The notes under the pieces were generated by a model. The model had not been told where the DNA came from. It saw nothing but the letters and a program-made list of their open reading frames with translations, and did no database searches. A stretch of 26,000 nucleotides of DNA, from contig JAAUPH010000005.1 of NCBI GenBank assembly GCA_012035435.1, positions 1 through 26,000 on the forward strand. Reading direction: 5' to 3'. Position 1 is the first letter of the stretch, and the number at the start of each line of letters is the position of its first letter. Origin of the DNA: Sphingopyxis sp. (lineage in GTDB: Bacteria > Pseudomonadota > Alphaproteobacteria > Sphingomonadales > Sphingomonadaceae). Shown piece by piece: positions 16,074 through 23,335 of this stretch. Made by a program: the position numbers and the translations under genes.

Positions 16074-16471
16074 AGGATTGAATTACAATCCAATCCTCAA
16101 GGCTCCGTTAAATGCGCAAGGCACCGAGTCGCGCAGATTCCAGCAACAAACGCCGACACAATGCGCTACGGTTGCCGCTGATCACCGCCAAGATTGTGCG
16201 TGAGCTTGTCGCTCACACAATTCTTGCTGGCCGCACTGCGTCCCGGTGCGTCCACAGCCGTCCACGCGTCAAATGGAACGGCATTTGATCCTGTTTTGTT
16301 CTTTCCAACATCCAAGCGTCGCACATAGCTTCTGATGGTCACTGAAGCTCAGGCGGGGGTGTCGGGTTGAATGAATGATCGTCGTGCGGCTCGCCGTACG
16401 ACGGCCAACCCGCCACTCCGGAAGGGGACGACGGCGCCAGTGGCAGAACCTTGAACCAAGAGGAATCTGTC
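16074..16471. other. Intergenic region before the AlpA gene
   Basis: About 400 bases without a convincing gene. One imperfect hairpin, ATTGTGCGTGAGC with GCTCACACAAT (16193-16205 and 16211-16221), stands out and could be a binding site or part of an old transfer or attachment site. No other signal was recognised. Confidence 0.4.
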
Positions 16472-16663
16472 ATGTCGAATACCGAACTGATTACCTGCCA
16501 GGAGGTGCTGCGCCTCACCGGCATCCGCAGCCGCTCCACTATCTGGAGGAAGATGCGCAAGGGGGGCTTCCCCCATCCAGTCGACATCGGCGGCGGCCGC
16601 ATTCGCTGGCGCGCCGCCGACATCTCGGAATGGATCAACGCCCTTCCGCTGCGCCGTTACTGA
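16472..16663 (+). CDS. AlpA-family excision/regulatory protein
   Basis: This small winged-helix protein has 63 residues from the chosen ATG: LITCQEVLRLTGIRSRSTIWRKM is the MerR-like helix-turn-helix, and FPHPVDIGGGRIRW with ADISEWI is the wing and last helix. AlpA proteins regulate prophage or island integrase genes and early genes of integrative conjugative elements. The ATG at 16472 has AGAGGA 7 bases upstream; an in-frame TTG at 16451 is less likely. It leads a same-strand run of genes (16709, 17230, 17448, 17816) that looks like the left edge of a conjugative-element module. Confidence 0.85.
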   Translation: MSNTELITCQEVLRLTGIRSRSTIWRKMRKGGFPHPVDIGGGRIRWRAADISEWINALPLRRY

Positions 16664-16708
16664 CCCCCTCGATTGGCGGGCAGTGGCTCGCAGAAAGATG
16701 CTTTCCCA

Positions 16709-17230
16709 ATGTCCATTTTCTCCATGTTGGAAGCCGCCTTGCGCGCGGAAGGCTGGGCGCTCGTTCGTGTCCCGCTCAGTGACCGATACAAGTCTCTGAC
16801 AGAACTGATGATCGACGATTACGTCAGGCGGCTCAGCCGCCCGGGCCTCGATGGCAGCTGCTACCGAAACTTCATCGCCGACTGGCTCTACTTCGAACGA
16901 CCCATGATCGATCGCTTCAAGGGCGAGGAATTCTCAGCCCAATTTGAAGGTCCCTTGGTCGCGATCGGCGACAAAACATACCCGCTCGGCGGGTTCATTC
17001 TCCACCATCTCCAATGGGCCCGATTGTCGCCTGAAGATGCTTTCGATCTGCGCGAGACACTGCGTGCTGTGGTCGATCGGTCAGTGCGCAAATGGATGCA
17101 GGACAAGGACCTCACATTCGTACCCGCGCTTCCTGAAAAGCAGTTCCCCGACCGTGCTGCCGCCGACGCTGAAGCCGAGCGTCAGATCCGCGCATTCGCG
17201 CGAGTACCTCGGGACCTGGGGGATATCTAA
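16709..17230 (+). CDS. Conserved-type hypothetical protein
   Basis: The 173-residue soluble protein begins MSIFSMLEAALRAEGW. It is rich in charged residues, has no signal peptide or membrane segment, and shows no motif I recognise. An earlier TTG at 16673 would add 12 residues. The stop TAA overlaps the next ATG (17230), so it is probably co-transcribed with what follows. Its place directly behind AlpA suggests an element-specific accessory gene. Function unknown. Confidence 0.6.
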   Translation: MSIFSMLEAALRAEGWALVRVPLSDRYKSLTELMIDDYVRRLSRPGLDGSCYRNFIADWLYFERPMIDRFKGEEFSAQFEGPLVAIGDKTYPLGGFILHHLQWARLSPEDAFDLRETLRAVVDRSVRKWMQDKDLTFVPALPEKQFPDRAAADAEAERQIRAFARVPRDLGDI

Positions 17231-17451
17231 TGGAGCACAGTCAGGACTATTCACCGGAACCTATGAAGGGCCACGATGCGATGCATCGGGCCCGGAAAAG
17301 GGATACACACCCCACGCACGCGTGCAGCGTGGATTTCTGCGGGTTTGACGGGATGCGAATAGCATCTCGTCTCCGGTCCACACTCGGCACCCACGCAATT
17401 CAGCCATTTTTCGCGATGGCGGATCGCATCGCCCCGGAGGCGGTCCGATGA
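17230..17451 (+). CDS. Small hypothetical protein, doubtful
   Basis: A 73-residue frame whose ATG overlaps the previous stop and whose TGA overlaps the next ATG (ATGA), which is what a coupled operon gene would show. The sequence, however, is unusual (His-, Arg- and Met-rich, with no predicted fold) and may be a degraded spacer or the scar of a deletion. It is included because of the overlaps only. Confidence 0.3.
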   Translation: MEHSQDYSPEPMKGHDAMHRARKRDTHPTHACSVDFCGFDGMRIASRLRSTLGTHAIQPFFAMADRIAPEAVR

Positions 17452-17819
17452 GCGCGTGGACGCAGACGGTGCGCCTCAATCCGTCGCAATTTCGGGTGCT
17501 CGCCGAGTTCGCGCAGCGGCGCGGGCTCAGCCAGTACGCCATGCTCGGCCGCGTCGTTGAAGAGGGGCTTCTGGCCCTGATCCACGGCGCCGACCGGGAG
17601 ACCGATCTTGCCGAAATGGCGAGCGTGATCGGGTCGATATCGGAACGCCTCGCCGATGCAGAACGGGTGCTAGACCGCACCCTGTTCACGGCCTGCGCAG
17701 CCTATGCCTATGCCCGCTCGTCAGCGCTCGGTGGGCGCACATCCGACGAGGTCATTGCCGCCGAAGCGCGCGCCGCATTCGAGCGCCAGCGCAAGCTGGC
17801 AGAGGAGAGCGAGCGATGA
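17448..17819 (+). CDS. Hypothetical protein in a conjugation-type cluster
   Basis: The 123-residue, largely helical protein begins with a stretch like a ribbon-helix-helix or accessory DNA-binding segment (TVRLNPSQFRVLAEFAQRRGLSQ). Long amphipathic helices follow (DLAEMASVIGSISERLADAERVL), and the C-terminus is charged. It overlaps the next gene by 4 bases (ATGA). In conjugative elements, small genes of this kind commonly precede the coupling-protein gene, and that context is the only guide to function. Start and stop overlaps support it as a real gene. Confidence 0.6.
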   Translation: MSAWTQTVRLNPSQFRVLAEFAQRRGLSQYAMLGRVVEEGLLALIHGADRETDLAEMASVIGSISERLADAERVLDRTLFTACAAYAYARSSALGGRTSDEVIAAEARAAFERQRKLAEESER

Positions 17820-18238
17820 CCGCAGGCAACGATTTCATAACCCGTGCCCACGCGCTGTGGCGCGTGCGCATGGCACAGTGGCAGCAGCGTTTCGGGTTCT
17901 TTGCCCGGCTTGTTCTGCTGTCCGGCGGGGCCGGCGCGGATCATCGCGCCCCAGTTCGTCATGAGCGCTCCCGAGCTGAAGGTCGCAGGCCAATGCCTCT
18001 TAGCCAAGTTCCTCGCCATTGCGGGCGAGATAGCGGGCAGGGACCTGATGATGAACGTGTCGCTGGAGGGGTACCGCGCTACCGTCTCAGCGGCTGCTTT
18101 TGCCAACGAGCCGTTCATTGCCGGGACCTTCTCCAAGGCCGTCGCTGTGCTCATGATCGGGGCAGTTCTTGGCTGCGCCCTGGGGCTTCTGGTGGTCTGG
18201 TTGATCCAGCGCACCATGTCATCGCAGGGGCAGGATAC
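17816..18238 (+). pseudogene. TraD-like coupling protein N-terminus, frameshifted and truncated
   Basis: The gene starts MTAGNDFITRAHALWRVRMAQWQQRFGFFARLVLLS, with the first part in frame of ATG 17816. The rest (ARIIAPQFVMSAPELKVAG, a periplasm-like segment, then a membrane helix VAVLMIGAVLGCALGLLVVW) is one frame over, so an indel lies at about 17900-17945. Similarity ends near 18238, where the opposite-strand integrase fragment begins. The layout (basic start, hydrophobic segment, extracytoplasmic loop, second helix) fits the N-terminal membrane domain of a type IV coupling protein such as TraD. The ATPase domain is missing, so it cannot pump DNA. The assignment is moderate; another inner-membrane transfer protein is possible. 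Confidence 0.5.
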
Positions 18239-18458
18239 GCAACCTGAGTTCGTCGCGCTCGAGACGGGCGGCTTGAAGACTAACTTCGGGCCAGGCACCA
18301 AGAGCAATGCGCTTTTGCTTGCCGGCGAAGTTGTACTTCAGCCGCCAGAGTTTTGAGCCGTTGGGGAAGACCTCAAGGTAGAGCCCGCGCTCATCAGTCT
18401 TCTTGTAGGGGGAGTTCTCCGGCTGAAAGCTACGGATTTGCAGTGCGTTAAGAGGCAT
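18219..18458 (-). pseudogene. P4-type tyrosine integrase, N-terminal fragment
   Basis: From ATG 18458 the frame reads MPLNALQIRSFQPENSPYKK, then DERGLYLEVFPNGSKLWRLKY, then KQKRIALGAWPEVSLQAARL. This is the N-terminal arm-binding domain (DUF4102) of P4-like tyrosine recombinases. It ends after about 72 family-like residues; the core-binding and catalytic (R..HxxR..Y) domains are absent. The last residues before the stop at 18219 belong to the reverse of the TraD-like gene. The gene points away from the tRNA-like sequence at 18635-18653, the normal tRNA-att-int order, so this was the integration end of an island. It can no longer catalyse excision. Confidence 0.78.
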
Positions 18459-18460
18459 CT

Positions 18461-18536
18461 CGTGGCATGACCTTTCTGGAAAAAGGGCAAATGCGGGCCA
18501 ATGGCCCTTTCCATGCCACGATTTCGCGTGGCATGG
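18461..18536. repeat. CGTGGCATG repeats in the integrase control region
   Basis: CGTGGCATG occurs at 18461-18469 and again as the right arm of a perfect hairpin: CCATGCCACG (18511-18520), a 6-base loop, then CGTGGCATGG (18527-18536). Together that is three copies in mixed orientation just upstream of the integrase start. They may be arm-type integrase sites or an operator of the integrase gene. Confidence 0.5.
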
Positions 18537-18634
18537 CGTGAAACGGCCTGAAACGCAGAGCATCAAAACCTGCCCAAAAATGGCAGATTTCTAAGGTTTT
18601 TTCAAGGTTTTTGATGCCACTCCCGCAGGAGTTT

Positions 18635-18705
18635 TGGTGCCCTCGGGCGGAGTAAGCTCGAACCAAAACAGGGACTCGAACCTTGTCCAACAAGAGGACT
18701 CGAAC
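18635..18705 (-). other. Attachment-site candidate: tRNA-3'-end-like segment with repeated T-arm motifs
   Basis: On the minus strand 18653-18635 reads ACTCCGCCCGAGGGCACCA, which fits a tRNA 3' end (T-stem CCGCC, acceptor CGAGGGC, A, CCA). Just before it, the T-arm motif GTTCGAG occurs three times (18653-18664, 18663-18682 and 18692-18705). The integrase fragment starts 177 bases further along in the same direction. This is the classic order for an island attachment site, here with signs of repeated insertions. No complete tRNA is present. Confidence 0.55.
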
Positions 18706-18854
18706 AGCCTATTCCGCGCTCTGGACGAATGGAACGCAATCTTAGACGGGCTGCAAAATCCATCCACAAGAAAGGCGGCTGACAATCTGCCGCAGACAAA
18801 GGCAAGGCCATCGCCGCCTGTCCGTCGTCGTCATAAGAAAATGGGAGGCAAGGC

Positions 18855-19229
18855 ATGACTAGGCCTCCTCACCCGCTTCACCCCGTCTCGCTGCGCATGA
18901 CGTTTGAAGAGAAAGCCAATCTTGAAAAGGCAGCTGCGGGAATGTCGCTCGCCGCATATATAAGGTGGAGATTGTTTGCGCCGGATATGCCGCCGCCGCG
19001 CACACGCGGCAATTTTCCTGTGAAAGATCACAAGGCGCTAGCCCAGTTGCTCGCAATGCTAGGTCAATCGCGATTGGCGAATAATGTGAACCAGCTCGCG
19101 CGCGCTGCGAACACCGGAAGCCTGCCCGTCACCCCTGAAACCGAAGAGGCATTGCTCACGGCAGTGCGCGAAGTCTCGAACATGCGCGCGCTTCTGATTC
19201 AGGCGCTCGATGTGGACGTGTCGCCATGA
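18855..19229 (+). CDS. mobC: MobC-like mobilisation accessory protein
   Basis: The 124-residue protein has a ribbon-helix-helix-like start (PVSLRMTFEEKANLEKAAAG, MSLAAYIRWRLF) and the MobC signature LANNVNQLARAANTGSLP at about residues 74-91. MobC proteins bind near oriT, help melt the DNA and recruit the relaxase. GGGAGG lies 5 bases before ATG. The stop overlaps the relaxase start (ATGA), so the pair is translationally coupled as in mobilisable plasmids. Confidence 0.85.
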   Translation: MTRPPHPLHPVSLRMTFEEKANLEKAAAGMSLAAYIRWRLFAPDMPPPRTRGNFPVKDHKALAQLLAMLGQSRLANNVNQLARAANTGSLPVTPETEEALLTAVREVSNMRALLIQALDVDVSP

Positions 19230-20521
19230 TCCTCAAGGCATCGCAGCGCAGTGGTGCCAAACAGCTCGGGCTTCACCTGCTCAAGACCGAAGAGAACGAG
19301 CATGTGGAGATTCACGAAGTCTCGGGCTTTGTGTCCGAGTCCGTCATGGGCGCGATGAATGAGGCTTACGCCACATCGCGCGGGACAAAGTGCAAACAGT
19401 ATCTGTTTTCTGTTTCGCTTAGCCCACCTGCGCATCATTCTGTGCGCGTCGAGACATTCGAAAAAGCGCTCACCGATATCGAAGAGCGGCTCGGCCTCAC
19501 TGGCCAGCCGCGCATCGTCGTCTTCCATGAAAAGGAAGGCCGTCGCCATTGCCACGCCGTCTGGTCGCGCATCGATGCCGAAACCATGACGGCAAAGGAA
19601 TTGCCGTTCTTCAAAAACCGGCTGAACGAAATCGCAAAACAGCTCTATCTCGAAAATGGTTGGTCGATGCCGAAGGGTTTCGCCAATCCCAAGCTGCGCG
19701 ATGCGCGCAATTTCGCATTGGATGAATGGCAGCAAGCAAAGCGCGCGGGCCTCGATCCACGCGAACTCAAATCCGCCGTGCAAGCATGCTGGAAGCAATC
19801 GGACGGTGCGGCTGCATTTGCATCTGCGCTCGAAGAGCGCGGCCTGTTTCTCGCGCGCGGTGATCGTCGTGGCTTCGTCGCCGTCACCATTGATGGTGAC
19901 GTGTTCGCGCTCGCGCGCATGATCGATGCAAAGTCGAAAGACGTTGCATCGCGCCTCGGTGATCCCGCGAAATTGCGCAGTGTCGAAGAGACAAAACAAT
20001 TCATCGGAGAGCAAATCGCTCCGCGCCTCACGCGCTACATTGGGGAAGCCAAACGCATCGCTCACCACAATATGCAACCACTGATAGCCAAGCGCGAAGC
20101 GCTCAAGGTTCAGCATCAAGCTGAACGCCAAGCCTTCGATAGGAATCTCGAAACCCGTTGGAACGAAGAGCAACGCATTCGCGCATCACGTCTGCGCAAA
20201 GGCATTGCCGGTGCGTGGGACTTCCTGACGGGGAAGTATTTCAAAACCCGCAAGCAGAATGAGATGGAAGCTAAATTTGCGCGCGAGCGCGATAGCCATG
20301 AGCGGCACGCTCTGATCCATGCGCAGCAAAAGGATCGCCAAGCCCTTCAAGAATTGATCAAAGAGAACCACCGCAAGGAAGCTGAACGCCTCCTCAGTCT
20401 CTATCGGGACGCTGCCAAGTTTCGCCGGATGCGGGCAAGCGAGACCGAGCGGGATAAGGATCGCGGGCGGAATACCGCCACAATACGCCCAAAACGTGAT
20501 CGTGGGCTAAATATTGGATAG
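19226..20521 (+). CDS. Relaxase / mobilisation nuclease (MOBP-type)
   Basis: The 431-residue protein has an N-terminal relaxase domain (residues 1 to about 170). It begins MILKASQRSGAKQLGLHL, and the metal-binding histidine motif appears as HEKEGRRHCHAVWSRID (H101, H108, H110). A long charged helical region follows to about 400, rich in KxREAxKxQHQAER-type sequence, and the C-terminus is FRRMRASETERDKDRG followed by a basic end. Relaxases nick oriT and pilot the strand into the recipient. Length and domain order are normal, so the protein is probably functional, but no mating-pair genes are in the window, so transfer would need a helper. A second, diverged copy of its C-terminal 40 codons lies beyond the next gene (21141-21260). 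Confidence 0.87.
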   Translation: MILKASQRSGAKQLGLHLLKTEENEHVEIHEVSGFVSESVMGAMNEAYATSRGTKCKQYLFSVSLSPPAHHSVRVETFEKALTDIEERLGLTGQPRIVVFHEKEGRRHCHAVWSRIDAETMTAKELPFFKNRLNEIAKQLYLENGWSMPKGFANPKLRDARNFALDEWQQAKRAGLDPRELKSAVQACWKQSDGAAAFASALEERGLFLARGDRRGFVAVTIDGDVFALARMIDAKSKDVASRLGDPAKLRSVEETKQFIGEQIAPRLTRYIGEAKRIAHHNMQPLIAKREALKVQHQAERQAFDRNLETRWNEEQRIRASRLRKGIAGAWDFLTGKYFKTRKQNEMEAKFARERDSHERHALIHAQQKDRQALQELIKENHRKEAERLLSLYRDAAKFRRMRASETERDKDRGRNTATIRPKRDRGLNIG

Positions 20522-20604
20522 GATCGGTGCACTTTGTTGTAATAGGGTATCCGATTTTGGTATATTCTATCGAGGAATTCCAAATCAGGAGATATGTTTT
20601 AAAA

Positions 20605-21126
20605 ATGACAGAAAACCTGACCTTTAGACCTTTAAAGAATGACGATTTATATCTGCTTTGTGAGTGGCTCAATATGCCACACATGAGGCATTTCTATCAG
20701 AAAACGCCCATTGACCTCGACGAAGTAGAACAGAAGTTTGGACCTCGAATTGAAGGAAAGACTCCCACATTCGACCATATCGTCATGCACTCAGGCGTCG
20801 CAATCGGAAAGATGCAAAGCTACAAAATAATGGACTACCCTGATTTCGCGAAAGATATTGACGTTAATGATGGGATTAGTGTTGATCTTTTTATTGGCAA
20901 TCCGGTTAAGATCGGAGTTGGTTTGGGGAAAAATATGCTTCGATCATATCTCTCACAGATTGCATTTCCCGAATTCGCCGCTGAGGATTTTTGTTATATA
21001 TGCCACGAAATTGACAACCATGCAGCGCTAGCGTGTTCTAAGTCCGTCGGTTTCAAATATCTAAAAGACGTCGTTGAAAGCGGCAACAAATGTAAGCTCC
21101 TAGTGATCGATAAATCATCGCTTTAG
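20605..21126 (+). CDS. GNAT-family N-acetyltransferase, AAC(6')-like
   Basis: The protein has 173 residues from ATG 20605. It starts MTENLTFRPLKNDDLYLLCEWLNMPHM, as acetyltransferases of the AAC(6')/siderophore type do. It has the acetyl-CoA loop VKIGVGLGKNMLRSYL and a C-terminal ICHEIDNHAALACSKSVGFKYL segment typical of GNAT motif B. AGGAG lies 13 bases upstream, longer than ideal; a GTG at 20527 would add 26 residues. The gene is clearly richer in A and T than its neighbours, and it is wedged between the relaxase and a second copy of the relaxase tail, both marks of a recently gained cargo gene. The substrate is unknown: aminoglycoside is possible from the fold, but not shown. Confidence 0.75.
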   Translation: MTENLTFRPLKNDDLYLLCEWLNMPHMRHFYQKTPIDLDEVEQKFGPRIEGKTPTFDHIVMHSGVAIGKMQSYKIMDYPDFAKDIDVNDGISVDLFIGNPVKIGVGLGKNMLRSYLSQIAFPEFAAEDFCYICHEIDNHAALACSKSVGFKYLKDVVESGNKCKLLVIDKSSL

Positions 21127-21140
21127 CCAATATATGCTGT

Positions 21141-21260
21141 AACGCCGCCAAGTTTCGCCGAATGCGCGAAGGCGAAGCCGAGCGCGACCGCAATGGTCGC
21201 ACGCGTGATGGGCGTTCACTTGCTCCAAAGCTGCGAGATCGCGGTTTGGATTTGGGATGA
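21141..21260 (+). pseudogene. Second copy of the relaxase C-terminus
   Basis: Read in frame, this stretch gives NAAKFRRMREGEAERDRNG and then a basic tail ending RDRGLDLG before TGA. The relaxase end at 20410-20521 reads DAAKFRRMRASETERDKDRG and ends KRDRGLNIG. The two share their order and many residues but differ throughout, so this is not a fresh tandem duplication. It has no start of its own. It marks the original 3' end of a relaxase gene that was split or replaced when the acetyltransferase gene arrived. Confidence 0.7.
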
Positions 21261-21490
21261 TCTGTCGCTGGTCGATGTCGTTCGCATTCCTCCCTTTCTA
21301 CACCGCCACATGATCCGCTGATTGATCGAACCTATCCGCATTCGTTTGAACATGATGCAAGGCGGGATGGTGATCCCTAGCCTTCTCCACATTCGTTGCG
21401 ATCACAAGTGATGCATCGGCAATCGATGTGCTGATGCACGTCCTCCAACGCGGCCCCATGGTGGGCGGCGCAAACGAAATGGAGGATGTC

Positions 21491-21664
21491 ATGAACGTCA
21501 ATCTCAACCGCAACGATCTTGCGACCAAATCCACCGCACAGCTCGCGGCCTTGTTCCAAGATGCATCGCGCGCCATCACAGCGAGCAACGCGGCAATCGC
21601 ATCGGCGCAATCGCTTCTCGCGATGATCGCGCAAGAACTTGGCCGCCGTGGTCCAGCGCCATAG
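21491..21664 (+). CDS. Small hypothetical protein
   Basis: The 57-residue protein (MNVNLNRNDLATKSTAQLAA...) is mostly one long alpha helix with alanine and glutamine on one face, and it ends with GRRGPAP. The start was chosen because GGAGG lies 6 bases before it; earlier in-frame ATGs lack a site. A terminator-like hairpin follows at once. Such short helical proteins are common beside relaxase genes on alphaproteobacterial plasmids. Function unknown. Confidence 0.6.
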   Translation: MNVNLNRNDLATKSTAQLAALFQDASRAITASNAAIASAQSLLAMIAQELGRRGPAP

Positions 21665-21685
21665 TGACGCTGGATCACAGCCCCG

Positions 21686-21707
21686 AAGGGGAGCGTTAGC
21701 TCCCCTT
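21686..21707. terminator. Hairpin between convergent genes
   Basis: AAGGGGAGC (21686-21694) pairs with GCTCCCCTT (21699-21707) around GTTA, followed on the plus strand by CTTGTT. It lies 22 bases after the small plus-strand gene, and it also contains the stop region of the minus-strand gene ending at 21696. It probably ends the plus-strand transcript. Confidence 0.6.
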
Positions 21708-21902
21708 CTTGTTGGCTGGCTTTTCCTCGTTGATCCGCATGACGATCCTGCCGTTCACGGGGATCGCATTGAGCGCGAGCGTGAAACCTTTGCCGTCCTT
21801 GGTTGCCCATGCGACGCCGATGTCAGTCCAGCGGGCGTTGTCGCCGTCACCGGTTACGTTGAACAAGCGGTGGCTCGGGCGGTTTGAGTTTGTGTCAGAC
21901 AT
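21696..21902 (-). CDS. Small conserved-type hypothetical protein
   Basis: The 68-residue protein begins MSDTNSNRPSHRLFNVTGDG. Its body (WTDIGVAWATKDGKGFTLALNAIPVNGRIVMR) reads like a small beta-sheet domain, and its end is basic. AAGGAG lies just before ATG 21902, and an 8-bp hairpin sits immediately upstream of it. Short proteins with this pattern (a DGKGFTL..L strand pair) occur on sphingomonad and rhizobial plasmids near mobilisation genes, often as DUF-type proteins of unknown role. The longer open frame to 22040 is not supported. Confidence 0.65.
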   Translation of the reverse strand: MSDTNSNRPSHRLFNVTGDGDNARWTDIGVAWATKDGKGFTLALNAIPVNGRIVMRINEEKPANKKGS

Positions 21903-22219
21903 TTCAGTTCTCCTTGGTTTCCACCGAGGGACAATTCCCTCGGCTTCATGGGGAGACTCGTGACCTGACGACATGAGGCGAGGATCAAAGGCTGCGAAAC
22001 GAATGCAATGAGGGGCGAACAATCGCGCGGAGCTGCACAAACGAAGTGCGGAAGCGAGCGGCCTTGATCCGAGACGCGGCTGGTCAAAAACCCATGAATG
22101 AATGCCGATGGGAATGTCCGCTGCTCGGTGGCAACTTTAGGAGAACATGATCTGACGCATCAAACTGCGTGCGCCACATCGAACGCATCAATCCGGTGAC
22201 GCGCACTCACGCATCTGCA
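21903..22219. other. Leader and intergenic region
   Basis: About 315 bases without a gene. It holds a hairpin at 21924-21943, a motif at 22001-22020 that recurs at 24828-24846, and an imperfect inverted pair GGATCAAAGGC/GCCTTGATCC (about 21972-21982 and 22056-22065). Nothing was recognised between 22080 and 22219. Confidence 0.4.
21924..21943 (-). promoter_or_regulatory. Hairpin just upstream of the ribosome site
   Basis: CCGAGGGA and TCCCTCGG pair around a 4-base loop. On the minus strand the hairpin ends 8 bases before the AAGGAG of the gene starting at 21902. It could modulate translation. A similar placement is seen before the gene starting at 24713. Confidence 0.45.
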
Positions 22220-22822
22220 CTAGCTCCGTGCAAAGGCAATTAAAGCGTCGAAGTCGTGCGCATCTGCTGCGCGTAATGCCGCGACATAGGCCTTACGTGT
22301 TTCGTTCGGATCAACGAGATTGGCACTGCCCCACGAAAAGCGCGGCTGACCTAACTGCTGCGCCAACAAGTCACCGACCATGCGCGAGAAACGCCCATTG
22401 CCATTGGGGAATGGATGGATCGCGACCAAGCGATGCGAGAAGCGAACGGCGATTTCATCGGGTGGATATGTTTCGTTCGCGACCCAGAATTTTGCATCGT
22501 CGATGGCTTGTGCAACGTCCATCGGAATGCGCCATGCCTCGACGCCGATATTGCGCGGCGTTTTGCGATAGTCGCCCGCCCATTTCCACACTTGGCCGAA
22601 CATGCGCGTGTGCAGATTGCGCAAAAACTTTTCATCCAGCACGTCGCGCTTGCGCGATGCGAGCCATTTCGCCGCATCGGCAATGTTGATCTGCTCGGCC
22701 TCGTTCAGCTCGCGGCGAAGCGTGATGTAGGATGGAATGAGTTGCTCACGCTCCTCGGCTTCGAGAGGTGTGTTCGCTTCGTCATCTTCATCGAAGATAT
22801 TGGTCCATGGGGGATCGCTCAT
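22220..22822 (-). CDS. Fic-domain protein, 'mobile mystery protein B' type
   Basis: The 200-residue protein has the Fic core HPFPNGNGRFSR (H136 to R144 plus). This holds the catalytic histidine and the phosphate-binding GNGR, preceded by WKWAGDYRKTPRNIGV (the flap region of this family). Fic enzymes move AMP or another phosphate group onto target proteins. Together with the upstream HTH gene it matches the pair known as mobile mystery proteins A and B (TIGR02612 and TIGR02613), found on mobile elements. Its ATG overlaps the HTH stop by 4 bases. No inhibitory (S/T)xxxE(G/N) motif was noticed inside the protein, so restraint, if any, must come from the partner. All catalytic residues are present. 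Confidence 0.88.
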   Translation of the reverse strand: MSDPPWTNIFDEDDEANTPLEAEEREQLIPSYITLRRELNEAEQINIADAAKWLASRKRDVLDEKFLRNLHTRMFGQVWKWAGDYRKTPRNIGVEAWRIPMDVAQAIDDAKFWVANETYPPDEIAVRFSHRLVAIHPFPNGNGRFSRMVGDLLAQQLGQPRFSWGSANLVDPNETRKAYVAALRAADAHDFDALIAFARS

Positions 22823-23283
22823 TCTTCATCCCACACGCGGCGAAGTGAACCGGCGAGCATATCGGAAACTAGTCTCTCGCGCTCGGCGGCAAGGTCGCGC
22901 TTATCCATCGCCTGATTTTCAAGGCGCATAGTATGATGATGACGCGCGAGTTCCATATCGGCCTTCTTCGCCGCCTGGTCGCGCAGAATATCGTCGAGTG
23001 TCCTGGTAGGCACGATGGCATAGACGAATGTGCAGTTCATCGCTTCGGCAGCTTCGCGCAAGGTCTTGATCGTCGTTGATCCGTTGACCTCTGCCTTCTC
23101 GATGGCTGTCACGCGCGAGCGCGCTGCGCCCATGCGGGCAGCAAGCTGGCGGGTGGTCATACCCAAAGCTTCGCGAATGGCCTTGATCCAGCCGCTCGGG
23201 GGCGCGATCAAGGGTTCAGCGCGCAAGGGCGCAAGCCGTCGATCAAGGCTTTTTCTAGCTAAAATGGTTTGGTCGGGACTCAT
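22819..23283 (-). CDS. XRE-family HTH protein, 'mobile mystery protein A' type
   Basis: The 154-residue protein has an XRE-type helix-turn-helix at about residues 30-90 (IREALGMTTRQLAARMGAARSRVTAIEKAE, then TTIKTLREAAEAMNCTFVYAI). The family's C-terminal helical region follows (DDILRDQAAKKADMELARHHH). In the mobile-mystery pair this gene precedes the Fic gene and very likely represses the operon; a role as antitoxin is a reasonable inference. AAGGA lies about 10 bases before ATG, inside the operator-like repeat at 23285-23314. The stop overlaps the Fic start by 4 bases. Confidence 0.87.
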   Translation of the reverse strand: MSPDQTILARKSLDRRLAPLRAEPLIAPPSGWIKAIREALGMTTRQLAARMGAARSRVTAIEKAEVNGSTTIKTLREAAEAMNCTFVYAIVPTRTLDDILRDQAAKKADMELARHHHTMRLENQAMDKRDLAAERERLVSDMLAGSLRRVWDEE

Positions 23284-23284
23284 C

Positions 23285-23314
23285 GTGTCATATCCTTCTC
23301 ATTCAATATGACAC
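23285..23314. promoter_or_regulatory. Operator-like inverted repeat of the HTH/Fic pair
   Basis: GTGTCATAT (23285-23293) and ATATGACAC (23306-23314) are perfect arms with a 12-base spacer. They overlap the ribosome site of the HTH gene, so protein bound here would block expression of both genes. Confidence 0.6.
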
Positions 23315-23335
23315 ATATATATGAGCAAAGCAATC

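Larger units (their letters stand above)
18459..18854. other. Junction region between integrase relic and mobilisation genes
   Basis: About 395 bases with no supportable gene. It holds the CGTGGCATG repeats, a tRNA-3'-end-like segment (18635-18653), three T-arm-like motifs (18653-18705) and the leader of mobC. It is the place to look for an origin of transfer, but no nic site could be fixed by eye. Confidence 0.5.

Noticed and set aside
16193..16221. Origin of transfer near the AlpA gene
   Set aside because: There is an imperfect hairpin, but no nic consensus could be identified by eye and the relaxase lies far away.
18635..18705. Complete tRNA gene
   Set aside because: Only 3'-end and T-arm-like pieces are present; no D-arm, anticodon arm or 5' acceptor could be folded.
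18634..18858. 74-codon plus-strand frame before mobC
   Set aside because: It runs through the tRNA-like segment and T-arm repeats, and its sequence is low-complexity; it is not a credible protein.
19199..20173. Long minus-strand open frame (324 codons) opposite the relaxase
   Set aside because: It lies wholly antisense to a well-supported relaxase and shows no domain of its own.
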